Below are positions 1 to 9,278 of a stretch of 61,304 nt of DNA, piece after piece (within the stretch, counting starts at the first letter, position 1; each line of letters starts with the position of its first letter). The DNA is taken from contig CAZAYP010000030.1 of assembly GCA_964489425.1 (NCBI GenBank), positions 1 through 61,304 of the forward strand, given 5' to 3'. The stretch is from CAZAYP01 sp964489425 [NCBI: uncultured Verrucomicrobiota bacterium]. Its GTDB lineage: Bacteria > Verrucomicrobiota > Kiritimatiellia > RZYC01. The translations under genes and the position numbers were made by a program. The notes below the pieces were generated by a model. The model was not told where the DNA came from. It was given only the letters and a program-made list of their open reading frames with translations, and ran no database searches.

Positions 1-9
1 CGCGCCGAT

Positions 10-34
10 GGAGGGCGCCGCTCTGTCGGCGCCG
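10..34 (+). repeat. Dispersed hairpin repeat, copy 1
   Basis: GGAGGG leads into a perfect 7-bp stem (GGCGCCG at 14-20, CGGCGCC at 27-33) closing a CTCTGT loop. The same loop and the flanks GGAGGG and CCG recur near 21.75 and 21.81 kb with completely different stem bases that still pair, so the fold and not the stem sequence is conserved. It sits just upstream of the promoter of the first gene and could end transcription arriving from the left. Confidence 0.75.
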
Positions 35-61
35 ATAATGGACAATCATTCTGCAACTCCC
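32..61 (+). repeat. 30-bp repeat, copy 1, overlaps promoter
   Basis: A 30-bp segment recurs at 22053-22082 with 28 of 30 identical bases (differences at 38 and 50). It contains the TGGACA -35 element and the full 17-bp spacer of the promoter of the first gene, so the repeat appears to carry half a promoter. Confidence 0.8.
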
Positions 62-67
62 TATAAT
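39..67 (+). promoter_or_regulatory. Sigma70-type promoter, leaderless geometry
   Basis: TGGACA (39-44), a 17-bp spacer and a perfect TATAAT (62-67). Transcription would begin 6-8 bases after the -10 box, at about position 74, which is the A of the ATG of the large secreted protein. That predicts a leaderless mRNA and rules out an upstream in-frame ATG at 8 as the working start. Confidence 0.65.
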
Positions 68-73
68 AAGTCT

Positions 74-3000
74 ATGAACACAAATTTCCATGCGGCTGGG
101 CGGGTGACAATGCTGGCTTTGCTGTTCGTGCTGGGTGGCCCGTGGGCGAGTGCCGCCACGGTGACCGAACCGCTCGACGAGAGCATCAACTGGAACGTTG
201 AAGATCCGGTGGAGCAGGAATTTTCAGAAGGGGCGGCGGCGCGCGATGCCCGGAACCTGATCCCGCCGGCCGAGGAAGCCCCGCCGGACGTTCTGCCTGT
301 CTCCATTCACCAGGCCGAGCTTGAATACTACCAGCAGTTCGATGCGGAGACCGAAAGCGCATGGGATGAGGTCAGAACCGCGCGGCGGGGCGGGGAACTC
401 CCGGCCGTGAAGGGCGTGCCGCGGCGGGGTGGGGCATCGGCGCCCGGGCCGTTCACGCTGGGTAAAGAAGTGTTCGGCTGGCATCCCTACTGGGAAGGCT
501 CCGGCTACACCAACTACACGTTCGATCTGCTTTCCACGATTGCCTATTTTTCGTACGAGGTTAATCCGAGCACCGGCTATGCCACCACCATGAACAGCTG
601 GTCGAACACCCCGCTGGTGCCATGGGCGCACTCGAACGGGACGGAGGTTGTTCTGTGCGCGACCCTGATGTCGGGCCACACCAATTTATTTGCCAGCGCG
701 GCCGCGCAGAGCAACCTGATCAATGAGCTGGTCCGGGTGGTGAATATGCGCAATGCGGATGGGGTCAATATCGATTTCGAGGCCATTCCCAGCGGCTACA
801 GGAATCCGCTGACGGCGTTCATGAGCAACCTCACGGTAAAAATGCATGCGGATGTCCCGGGGTCACAGGTGTCTATCTGCCTGCCGGCCGTGGATTGGAG
901 CAGCATCTTTGACGTGGCCGCTTACAACGCCTTTTTGGACAAGTGCGTCATCATGGGTTACGACTACTCGTGGAGCACGGACACGCAGGCCGGGCCGGTT
1001 GCGCCGCTTACGGGCAGCTCGACGTTCAGCGCGTACTGCGTTCAAAAGTCCGTCAGCAACTATCTCAACCTGGGCTTGTCGCCCGGCAAATTGCTGTTGG
1101 GGGTGCCGTATTACGGATTTGACTGGGGCACCGTGTCCTTTGCGATGCACGCCAATACGACCAACTCGGGCACGGCCAGGATGTATCCCTCCGCCAAGTC
1201 TTACGCCGCAACGTATGGCTATGACTGGGACACCAATTCGCTGACGCCCTACGTGATGTATGGCGCCTACCGCCAGATCTGGTACGACGACACGAACAGC
1301 CTGGGCCTCAAGTACGATTTTGCCAACGCCAAGGGGCTCGCCGGCATCGGTATCTGGGCGCTAAACTACGACGAGGGAACCTCCGACCTGTGGGATTTGC
1401 TGGCCGAGAAATTCGCGTCCACGGATGTTCAATGGACTTCGCAGGACCCGGCCACCACGACATCGTTCTATGGCGCGGGGGCCAAGGCGAGCACGTTGGC
1501 CGTCGTGGGCGCGGGCGGCGCGATTTACACGTCGGCGGATGATGGCGCGACCTGGACCCCGCGGACGTCCGGCACGGGCAGCCTGCTGCTGAATATCACC
1601 AGCGGGAGCGGCCTCTGGGTGGCTGTCGGGGATACCGGCACCGTGGTGACGTCGTCGGGTGGCGCCACGTGGATAGTACGTTCCACGCCGACCAATGCCA
1701 TGCTGCGCGGGATCGCTTACGGCAACGGCGCGTATGTCGCCGCCGGCGCCGGCGGCACGATCCTGCGCTCGACGGACGGATCCAACTGGATGCAGCAGGT
1801 GTCGGGCACCGCGGAGAATATCCAGGGCGTGAACTATGTCGGAGGATTGTTTATTGCGATCGGCGAAAACAGTGTCCTGCTGACGTCGGCCAATGGATCG
1901 TCCTGGACTTCCCGCACCTCGAATGCCGGCGGATGGCTGCTGGATTCGGGCTATGGCAACAGCACCTACGTGGCCGTGGGCATTGGCTCGCGCGTGGTGA
2001 CTTCGCCGGACGGTTCGACGTGGACCCGGCAGACCAACAACCTTCCATCGGGCAGCGCCAACTTGTATCGCGTGGCCTTTGGCAACGGACAGTTCGTGGC
2101 CGTGGGGCAGGGGGGCGTCATCTGGGGTTCCACCAACGGGATGAACTGGGTCGCCGAAAACTCCGGGACAACGAACTTCCTGCGCGGGGTGGTTTACAGC
2201 AACGACCTGTTCATGGCGGCCGGCTACAACGGGACCATCCTGACCAAGGGTGCGGGCGCGCCATCCATCACCATTGGGACCGTGGGGGCGACGGTGCCCA
2301 ACGGCACATCGAGCCAGGTCATCACCGGCACGGCCAACGCCTACGTGGTGGGCACGATGCGCTGGACCAACAGTCTTGGCGGCAGCGGCACCCTGGCTGC
2401 GGCGGCCAACTGGTCGTTTTCCGCATCGCTATCTGTCGGCACGAACCTCGTCACGGTTATGGCGACGAATGCGGCGGGGGCGGCCGCGAGCGACACCGTG
2501 ACCTTTATCCGGCAGGCGGCCGAGGGCGGTGGCAGTTCCGGCACGGAAAGCGCGGCAGCGGCGCAGCCGGCGGGCGGGTTGGCCGACATTGTCATCTTCA
2601 CGAGCGCGGGCCACGGGTTCGCTTACAGCACCAATTTCGCCATGTGGATGACCGGCCGCGGCCTGGATAATGGCGTGGTCGAGGACATCGGCAATATCGA
2701 CCAGCTCAATTATTTTGCCGACTACTGTTTCAAGGCCGGCGCGACCGTGGTGCCGTTCCGTCCGCTGGGCAACCAAGCGCGCGAGGTGGTCCTCGACAAC
2801 ACGAACACGGCGGCGGTGACTTTTGGCGGATCGTGGAGCAACAGCACGTCCACCATCTACTACGGCGATGCCGGCGCGACGCCCTATCGGTATGCCTACA
2901 TCAACGCGACGAGCACCACCGCGTGGGCGATCTATCGGCCCACCATCCCTCAGGCCGGGTTCTACCCGGTCTATGCATGGACGCGCAGCGGCTCGGACCG

Positions 3001-6000
3001 CGTGCGGCAGCTCTACCGCGTGTACCACTCCGGCGGCGTGACGGATGTGCGCGTGAACCACCGCCGCGTGGGCCTCGGTTGGGTGTGGCTGGGCACGTAC
3101 TACTTTGATGCGGGCACCGACGGCAGCGTCAACATCTCAAACTATGCGCCCGGCGGCTATCTGGCCACGGATGTCGTCATCGCCGACGCCATGCGGTTCG
3201 GCAACGGCATGGGCGACGTCGATCGCGGCGGCGGCGTGTCGGGATTTGAGCGTGAACTGGAAGCTTCGCGCTACTGGGTGCAGCGGATGGTCGGGCAGGG
3301 GATGAGCTCCACGCTGTACGACAGCGCCAGCCTGAGCGACAGCGACGACAATGTCGGCGCGCCCAACCGCATGGCGGTCGAGATGAACCGCGAGGCGGAC
3401 GGCACTATGTGGGACCGGATTTACCTGGGCTTCCATTCCAATGCCGGTTCCGGCGCCGGCCGCGGCCCAATGGGGCTCTATGACACACGGTACGGCGCCC
3501 CATTCCTGGGCTACCAGCAAGATTATGCCACGATGCTCGCGAAAGAGCTGACCAATGATATGGCCTACGGCCAGGGCGGCGTGTGGTTCCCTGACGGCTT
3601 CGTCAACAACACCGCCAACCTCTACGGCTCGCTCTATGGCGAAATCTACGGCACCATCTCCGACGAGATGAACACCACGATCATCGAAGTTGGTTACCAT
3701 GACAATCTCGACGATACCTATCTGCTGCGGTGCCCTTCCGCCCGGCGCGTGATGGCCATGGCCTGCTACCAGGCGATCGTGAAACACCTGACCACGAACA
3801 ATGCGGCGGTCTCGCCCGTCCTGCTGCCCGATCCGCCCACGCATGTGAGCGCGGCGAACAGCGGCGCGGGCAACGTGACCCTGGCCTGGCGCGCCCCGGT
3901 CACCAACCGGGCCGGCGGCCATGCGGCCAGCGGCTACATCATCTACCGCTCGACCAACGGCTATGGCTTTGGCAACCCGGTGGCGGTTTCCGGCGGCGCG
4001 ACGCTTTCCACCACGCTGACGAACATGACCGTGGGGCAACTCTACTACTTCCAGGTGTGCGCGACGAATGTCGGCGGCGAATCGCTGGCGTCCAAGACCG
4101 TTGGCGTGCGCGTTGCGCCGGCCGGAACTGCGCCGCACCTGGTGGTGAACGGATTCGAGCGGAACGAGCGCCGGATTTCACCGACAGAATACATTGGCGC
4201 CAACATCGCCGGCGACGTTACGCGGGTCATCCAGCGCCGGATCAACTCGCAGGACTACGTGATCCAGCATGGCGCCGCGATCGCGGCCGCCGGGCGCTAT
4301 TTTGACTCGTGCGATAACGATGCCGTCGCAGACGGGGATGTCGCGCTCGCCGACTATTTCGCCGCCTACTGGATCCTGGGGCGTGAATCCACCGCCACCG
4401 AGACGTTCTCAGATGCGGAACAGGCGCTCGTGGCCGCTTTCCTGACCGGCGGCAACCGGCTGTTTGTGTCCGGCACCGAGTTGGCCTGGGACCTTCAATA
4501 TTCGGGCGCTGCATCAGACAAGAGTTTTTGCTCCAACTATCTCAAGACCGCGTACGGGGCGGACGACGCGGGGACCAACCTGGTCACCGCCAAAAGCGCG
4601 GGCATATTCACGGGGCTTGGCACCCTGGCGTTCGACTACACGGGCACGGGGTCCACCTACAAGGCCGCCTATCCGGACCGGCTCGTGGCGGCAGGATCGC
4701 CACCCTCATCCACGGCCCTGGTCTATGGCGCGTCCGCCACCGGCAGCGCCGCGGCCGGGCTGGCCTACAGCAATTCCTATGGCCTGGTCATTCTGGGGTT
4801 TCCGTTTGAGACCATCCTGGATGTCGCCGCCCGCACCAACCTGATGAACCGCACGCTGATCTTCTTTGGCGATTCGCCATCCGAAACACCCGTGCTGGAC
4901 ATCACCAGCGGCAATTCCACCGTGGCGTATGCGACCGCGTCGGCCAGCATCAACGGCACCAACAATGCCGCCGTGGTCGGCAGCCTGACCTGGACCAATG
5001 CGCTGACCGGCGTCGCGGGAACACAACCCGCCGCGGCCTCATGGACGATCGCCGGCATTGCGCTGAATGTCGGAACCAACCTGATTACCGTGCGCGGAAC
5101 GAACCTGGCGGGCCAGTCCAGTGCGGACGCCGTCACGATCGTCCGGCAGCCGGGGGCGTCCGGCTGGCCAATGGTTTTCGAGGACGATTTTGAGGATGGC
5201 GACCTTGACGGCTGGACGCAGAGCGAGGCGAATCACTGGACCAATTCAACGTCTGGCCCAATTTCCGGCAACCGCTCGCTCAAGCACAACCTCGCGAGCG
5301 TCGATTCCAACAGCTGGATCACCGCCGCGCCGGCCTATTCGCTGGCGGGCACGCAAACCGTCTGGCGCTTCAACCTTAAAAATGGAAACTGGGATCCATC
5401 GAGCGACAACCGATTCTGGGTTTACCTGACGGCCAGCGAAGCCAATCTGGGTGGCGCGACCGTGGACGGCTACGCCGTGGGCATCAACCTGACCGGCAGT
5501 TCCGACACCGTGATGCTCTGGCGTGTGTCCAACGGCGCCGTGGCCGGAACGATTGTGCAGTCCACGCTGGATTGGAACACGTGGCACACCAATGGCATCG
5601 AAGTCACCCGCTCGGCGGCCGGCCTGTGGGAACTGAAACTCGACAACGGCGGCGGATTCGGCAGCCTGGTCTCGGCGGGTACGGGTGTGGACACAACCTA
5701 TACCGCCACCTCGTATTTCGGGCTGTTCTTTGATTATTCCGCCACGCGCGCCGGATACCTGTGGATGGACGATGTGGCCATCTGGCAAACCAACAGCGCG
5801 GCTGCCGACCCTGACGCCGATGGCGACGGGATCCCGGACTGGTGGGAAATCCAAAACTTCGGATCCGCCACCGGCGCGTTGGCGTCCGCCGACAGCGATG
5901 GCGACACCGCCAGCAACTGGGCGGAATGGCTCGCGCTGACCCAGCCGACGAACATCAATTCCGCGTTCTGGCTCGAGACCCAATCGCGGGTTGCGGGCGG

Positions 6001-6187
6001 AACGAATGTCGTGTCCTGGCCGAGCGCAGTGGGCCGAACCTACACGCTCTACTGGAGCGCCAACCTGACCTCGACCTTTGGCACGGTGGTATCGGGCATG
6101 GCGGCGACGCCGCCGATGAACGTCTACACCGATGCGGCCCACAAGGCCGAAATCCAGAACTACTACCGGGTGAAAGTGATCAAGTAA
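74..6187 (+). CDS. Giant exported protein: GH18-like, BNR-type repeats, amidase_3 with golvesin-like insert, FN3
   Basis: 2037 residues with a signal peptide (about 1-27, ending in ASA). A GH18 glycosidase domain follows, with D229-x4-D234-x-E236 matching the DxxDxDxE active site. Residues about 475-730 hold six BNR/YCF48-like repeats, each with a T/S-x-D/N-G-x-x-W core. Next is an Ig-like module and an N-acetylmuramoyl-L-alanine amidase-like domain with zinc ligands H847, E870 and H1121 and catalytic E1205. A golvesin-like beta domain is inserted between E870 and H1121. An FN3 domain (about 1250-1340), a second Ig-like module similar to the first, a jelly-roll-like region and a DPDADGDG calcium-type repeat near 1911 complete it. 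It probably cuts cell-wall or chitin-like glycan outside the cell. The domain families are recognised by motif; substrate is unknown. The start at 74 is chosen from the signal peptide and promoter. Confidence 0.85.
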   Translation: MNTNFHAAGRVTMLALLFVLGGPWASAATVTEPLDESINWNVEDPVEQEFSEGAAARDARNLIPPAEEAPPDVLPVSIHQAELEYYQQFDAETESAWDEVRTARRGGELPAVKGVPRRGGASAPGPFTLGKEVFGWHPYWEGSGYTNYTFDLLSTIAYFSYEVNPSTGYATTMNSWSNTPLVPWAHSNGTEVVLCATLMSGHTNLFASAAAQSNLINELVRVVNMRNADGVNIDFEAIPSGYRNPLTAFMSNLTVKMHADVPGSQVSICLPAVDWSSIFDVAAYNAFLDKCVIMGYDYSWSTDTQAGPVAPLTGSSTFSAYCVQKSVSNYLNLGLSPGKLLLGVPYYGFDWGTVSFAMHANTTNSGTARMYPSAKSYAATYGYDWDTNSLTPYVMYGAYRQIWYDDTNSLGLKYDFANAKGLAGIGIWALNYDEGTSDLWDLLAEKFASTDVQWTSQDPATTTSFYGAGAKASTLAVVGAGGAIYTSADDGATWTPRTSGTGSLLLNITSGSGLWVAVGDTGTVVTSSGGATWIVRSTPTNAMLRGIAYGNGAYVAAGAGGTILRSTDGSNWMQQVSGTAENIQGVNYVGGLFIAIGENSVLLTSANGSSWTSRTSNAGGWLLDSGYGNSTYVAVGIGSRVVTSPDGSTWTRQTNNLPSGSANLYRVAFGNGQFVAVGQGGVIWGSTNGMNWVAENSGTTNFLRGVVYSNDLFMAAGYNGTILTKGAGAPSITIGTVGATVPNGTSSQVITGTANAYVVGTMRWTNSLGGSGTLAAAANWSFSASLSVGTNLVTVMATNAAGAAASDTVTFIRQAAEGGGSSGTESAAAAQPAGGLADIVIFTSAGHGFAYSTNFAMWMTGRGLDNGVVEDIGNIDQLNYFADYCFKAGATVVPFRPLGNQAREVVLDNTNTAAVTFGGSWSNSTSTIYYGDAGATPYRYAYINATSTTAWAIYRPTIPQAGFYPVYAWTRSGSDRVRQLYRVYHSGGVTDVRVNHRRVGLGWVWLGTYYFDAGTDGSVNISNYAPGGYLATDVVIADAMRFGNGMGDVDRGGGVSGFERELEASRYWVQRMVGQGMSSTLYDSASLSDSDDNVGAPNRMAVEMNREADGTMWDRIYLGFHSNAGSGAGRGPMGLYDTRYGAPFLGYQQDYATMLAKELTNDMAYGQGGVWFPDGFVNNTANLYGSLYGEIYGTISDEMNTTIIEVGYHDNLDDTYLLRCPSARRVMAMACYQAIVKHLTTNNAAVSPVLLPDPPTHVSAANSGAGNVTLAWRAPVTNRAGGHAASGYIIYRSTNGYGFGNPVAVSGGATLSTTLTNMTVGQLYYFQVCATNVGGESLASKTVGVRVAPAGTAPHLVVNGFERNERRISPTEYIGANIAGDVTRVIQRRINSQDYVIQHGAAIAAAGRYFDSCDNDAVADGDVALADYFAAYWILGRESTATETFSDAEQALVAAFLTGGNRLFVSGTELAWDLQYSGAASDKSFCSNYLKTAYGADDAGTNLVTAKSAGIFTGLGTLAFDYTGTGSTYKAAYPDRLVAAGSPPSSTALVYGASATGSAAAGLAYSNSYGLVILGFPFETILDVAARTNLMNRTLIFFGDSPSETPVLDITSGNSTVAYATASASINGTNNAAVVGSLTWTNALTGVAGTQPAAASWTIAGIALNVGTNLITVRGTNLAGQSSADAVTIVRQPGASGWPMVFEDDFEDGDLDGWTQSEANHWTNSTSGPISGNRSLKHNLASVDSNSWITAAPAYSLAGTQTVWRFNLKNGNWDPSSDNRFWVYLTASEANLGGATVDGYAVGINLTGSSDTVMLWRVSNGAVAGTIVQSTLDWNTWHTNGIEVTRSAAGLWELKLDNGGGFGSLVSAGTGVDTTYTATSYFGLFFDYSATRAGYLWMDDVAIWQTNSAAADPDADGDGIPDWWEIQNFGSATGALASADSDGDTASNWAEWLALTQPTNINSAFWLETQSRVAGGTNVVSWPSAVGRTYTLYWSANLTSTFGTVVSGMAATPPMNVYTDAAHKAEIQNYYRVKVIK

Positions 6188-7300
6188 TTGCGTGTTCAGG
6201 CTGGAAATAGGCTTGGCGGCAATCTATTGAACCTGCTGCTGCTGTGTATTCCGCTGGCCATGGGCCTGAAATATATGGGGCCGGCAGACCCAGCGCTTGT
6301 GTTCTTTGCGGCCGCCCTGGCGATTATCCCCTTGGCGGGCCGTTTGTGCCGGGCCACGGAGTGCCTCGCCGACCGGTTGGGCCATGGGGTTGGCGGCCTG
6401 CTCAACGCGACCTTCAACAACGCGCCTGAACTCATCATTGGCGTCATGGCCTTGCGCGCCGGCCTGTACGATGTGGTGAAGGCGGCGATCACGGGCTCCA
6501 TCATTGGGAACGTCCTATTTGTTTTAGGGACCAGCGCGATCCTGGGTGGAACCCGCCACAAGGTGCTGCGGTTCAATCGGTCCGCGGCCAGCATCAGCGC
6601 CACCATGTTGGCGCTTAGCGCCGTGGGGCTCATCCTGCCGGCGCTGTTTCACGCTGCGGTTCGCGACACCCAGCCGGTGGCGGAACAGTCGCTCAGCCTG
6701 GCCATCGCCCTGGTGCTGTTGATCACGTACCTGCTGGGACTGTTTTTCAGCCTCAAAACCCACCGGCATTTGTATTCCGGACCCTTGAGCACCGAGCCGC
6801 AAGCAGCGGCCGCCAAGCCGGAAGACGTGCCCCAGCGGGCCGTGGCAGCCGCGGTGTTGGATATGGCCGTGAGCGCGGCCTTGTTGGCCTGGCTGAGCGA
6901 AATCTTCGTGGGGGCTCTCGCTGGCGCGGCCCGGCAAATGGGGTTGAGCGAGATCTTCCTGGGCATTATCTTCGTCGCCATGGTGGGCAACATCGGGGAA
7001 TACTACACCACCATCATGATGGCGCTGCGCAACAAGATGGACATCGCCATTCAAACCACCATCGGCTCGTCAATCCAGGTGGCGCTGTTGGTTGCGCCCG
7101 CGCTTTTGGTTTTGAGCTATTTCGTCGGCCCGACGCCCATGGACTTGCGCTTTACCACCCTGGAAGTGGCGGCCGTGATCATTTCCGTGGGCGCGGTCGC
7201 CATGACGTCCCATGACGGCGACCTGAACTGGATCGAAGGGGTCCAGTTGGTGGCCGTTTACCTTATGTTGGCGTTCGTTTTCTATTGGTTGCCGGCGTAG
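6188..7300 (+). CDS. CaCA-family Ca2+/cation:H+ antiporter
   Basis: About 370 residues and ten or eleven hydrophobic segments. The two alpha-repeats of the Ca2+/H+ exchanger (CAX/ChaA) family are clear: LLNATFNNAPELIIG in the first and VGNIGEYYTTIMMALRNKM then GSSIQVAL in the second. The first repeat has Asn where most members have Gly (GNAPE), while the acidic transport residues are kept. It would exchange Ca2+ or Na+ for protons across the inner membrane. The start is uncertain: TTG at 6188 directly follows the preceding stop; TTG at 6227 is also possible; the first ATG, at 6260, would cut into the first membrane segment. Confidence 0.85.
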   Translation: MRVQAGNRLGGNLLNLLLLCIPLAMGLKYMGPADPALVFFAAALAIIPLAGRLCRATECLADRLGHGVGGLLNATFNNAPELIIGVMALRAGLYDVVKAAITGSIIGNVLFVLGTSAILGGTRHKVLRFNRSAASISATMLALSAVGLILPALFHAAVRDTQPVAEQSLSLAIALVLLITYLLGLFFSLKTHRHLYSGPLSTEPQAAAAKPEDVPQRAVAAAVLDMAVSAALLAWLSEIFVGALAGAARQMGLSEIFLGIIFVAMVGNIGEYYTTIMMALRNKMDIAIQTTIGSSIQVALLVAPALLVLSYFVGPTPMDLRFTTLEVAAVIISVGAVAMTSHDGDLNWIEGVQLVAVYLMLAFVFYWLPA

Positions 7301-7516
7301 AGGATGGTGCTGGCGCGCTTCTCGTTTCTCGCGCCCATTTGGGCTGGTTTTGACTGGTTTCGGCTGGCTTGCTTGGACATGCTTTGCTATGGTTTCACGC
7401 GTTGTCAAGCCATGCGCCAAGCGGACTTGGTGCGGAGTCAGATACAGAAGTGACCATGCAACAATAGCGTTGCAGGACAAAGCAGGGGCAGAGTTGAACG
7501 AGGCAGGAGGTGACTG

Positions 7517-7750
7517 ATGCAAGCCATACAGGGCGTTTATGACGGGAAGACGATCCGGCCACTTGAGCCGATTCGAGCGCAGCCCAATGTTCGCGTAATC
7601 ATCACGTTCATCGAAGCGGACCCGATCGACGGCTTGCCGACAACACGGTTACAGGAGGTGGCTGGGTGCCTGCACTATCCCGGCCCAGCCAAGACGATGA
7701 TCGACATGGAGGACGCGATCCGGAAGGGCGTCGAGGAGCATTGGAAATGA
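7517..7750 (+). CDS. Small antitoxin, DUF104-like
   Basis: 77 residues with a strong Shine-Dalgarno (AGGAGGTG) 6 bases before the ATG. The start MQAIQGVYDGKTIRPLEPI is typical of small beta-rich antitoxins of the AF2212/DUF104 type that pair with PIN toxins. The stop overlaps the toxin ATG (ATGA at 7747-7750), so the two are translationally coupled. It should bind and silence the PIN protein and perhaps repress its own promoter. Family placement rests on the N-terminal pattern and the neighbour. Confidence 0.8.
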   Translation: MQAIQGVYDGKTIRPLEPIRAQPNVRVIITFIEADPIDGLPTTRLQEVAGCLHYPGPAKTMIDMEDAIRKGVEEHWK

Positions 7751-8154
7751 CATCCGTTGACACCAATGTGCTTGTCCGGTTTCTGACACGGGATGATGTG
7801 GACCAGTTCCAGCGTGCCGTCGCCCTGTTCGACCGCGACGTTATCCATGTGCCGGATACGGTCTGGCTTGAGACGGAATGGGTATTACGCTTTGCCTACG
7901 GCTATGAACCGAACGCCGTTGCGACGGCGTTTCGCGGGCTGCTCGGTCTCCCACAGATCCGCGTGGCAGATCCGGCTCGCCTGCTCCTGGCCATGGAATG
8001 GCACACGGTTGGCATGGACTTCGCGGACGCGATGCATCTTGCATGCTCGCAAGACGCGGACACCCTGGCGACCTTCGACAAGTCGTTCGTGCGCAGGTCC
8101 GCCAATCTCGGACGTTGCCGCGTCGTGGACCTTTCCGCTGCCATGGGACAGTAA
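7747..8154 (+). CDS. PIN-domain toxin, VapC-like ribonuclease
   Basis: 135 residues. The start SVDTNVLVRFLTRDD carries the first catalytic Asp of PIN nucleases. The expected Glu lies in WLETEWVL, and the later acidic cluster is DFADAMHLA, then DTLATFDKSF. The family cleaves RNA, often tRNA anticodon loops, when free of antitoxin. An in-frame start further upstream would overlap the antitoxin, so the overlapping ATG at 7747 is preferred. A tRNA-Val lies 34 bp downstream on the other strand. Confidence 0.88.
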   Translation: MTSVDTNVLVRFLTRDDVDQFQRAVALFDRDVIHVPDTVWLETEWVLRFAYGYEPNAVATAFRGLLGLPQIRVADPARLLLAMEWHTVGMDFADAMHLACSQDADTLATFDKSFVRRSANLGRCRVVDLSAAMGQ

Positions 8155-8187
8155 GAAATAGTTTAACGCACTGTAGCGGGGTCAAAG

Positions 8188-8263
8188 TGGTGGGCGGTAC
8201 AGGATTTGAACCTGTGACATCCACGGTGTAAACGTGGCGCTCTGCCAATTGAGCTAACCGCCC
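8188..8263 (-). tRNA. tRNA-Val (anticodon TAC)
   Basis: Reading the minus strand gives a full cloverleaf: acceptor GGGCGGT/ACCGCCC, D-arm TTAGCTCAATTGGCAGAG, anticodon stem CCACG/CGTGG with loop TTTACAC, T-arm with GGTTCAAATCC. CCA is encoded (8188-8190). The anticodon is at 8228-8230. Confidence 0.95.
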
Positions 8264-8301
8264 TGACAATCTGCAAACCGGCTTGGGGTCCGCGGCCTCA
8301 A

Positions 8302-9237
8302 TCACGCCCCGAGGTCCGGCAGCGCCATCATGTGGCGTAGTTCAGCGACCCGCGCGTCAATGGCCATGCGCGAGAGCGAGGCCAGGCGGTCAAGGCTGAA
8401 ATCCTCGACCCCGAACGAGGCCACCACGCTGCCGTAGAGCATGGCCTGGTGCAAGGCCACGGTCGACAGGACGCCCCGCTCGGCCAGCGCGCCGACCAAG
8501 GCCCCGGCAAACGCATCCCCGGCGCCCGTGGGATCCACGACGTGCGCGAGCGGATACGCGCTCATCAGGCGGATTTCCGACCGGCTGAACAGCATGCTGC
8601 CATTCTCGCCCTTCTTGATCAGCACGTAGGCCGGGCCCATGCCCATGAGGCGCTTGGCCGCGGGCAGCAGGTGTTGTTCGCCGGTCCACAGGCGTGCTTC
8701 CGACTCGTTGATCGTCAGCAGGTCCACGCGCTTGATCAAACGATCCAAATCTTCCCGCGCGGTTTTGATCCACAAGTCCATGGTGTCGGCGATGATGAAC
8801 CGCGGCTTGTTGACCTGCTCCAGCACCCGTAGTTGCAGGGGCGGGGCGATATTGCCCAGGATCAAATACGGCGCAGAGCGGTATTCTTCCGGAAGGATCG
8901 GATTGAAGCCGGCAAACACGTTCAAGTCGGTCTGCAGCGTGCGCCGGTTATCCATGTTGGCTTCATATTCGCCGGCCCAATGGAACGTCTTGCCTGGCTC
9001 CGTCTGCAAGCCGGTCAGATCAATGCCGAACTTGGCATAGAGCTCGCGGTTGGCGTCGGGAAAGTCGGTGCCGACCACGCCGACCATGCCGGGCCTGGTG
9101 AAAAACGAGGCGGCCGCGCAGGCGTAGCTGGCGGATCCCCCGAGAATCGCGGTACGCTTGGCCGCGGGCGTGGCAATATCGTCCATGGCCACGGATCCGA
9201 CGACCACGATGCTGGGAGTTTTCTTGGCTGGCTGCAT
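8302..9237 (-). CDS. PfkB-family carbohydrate kinase
   Basis: 311 residues. The first PfkB signature is near the start (GGSASYACAA) and the second near the end (DPTGAGDAFAGAL), with the catalytic Asp and anion hole. It should phosphorylate a sugar or nucleoside using ATP in the cytoplasm. The ATG at 9237 has AAGGGGAA about 9 bases upstream; an earlier start would add an unlikely Arg-rich leader. It is last in the minus-strand run from 13212, after the GmhA-like isomerase, which hints at a phosphorylated seven-carbon or related sugar, but the substrate cannot be read from sequence. Confidence 0.85.
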   Translation of the reverse strand: MQPAKKTPSIVVVGSVAMDDIATPAAKRTAILGGSASYACAAASFFTRPGMVGVVGTDFPDANRELYAKFGIDLTGLQTEPGKTFHWAGEYEANMDNRRTLQTDLNVFAGFNPILPEEYRSAPYLILGNIAPPLQLRVLEQVNKPRFIIADTMDLWIKTAREDLDRLIKRVDLLTINESEARLWTGEQHLLPAAKRLMGMGPAYVLIKKGENGSMLFSRSEIRLMSAYPLAHVVDPTGAGDAFAGALVGALAERGVLSTVALHQAMLYGSVVASFGVEDFSLDRLASLSRMAIDARVAELRHMMALPDLGA

Positions 9238-9278
9238 GATGCTGGTTCCCCTTGGGCTTGACGGCGCGATGCGGCGGC

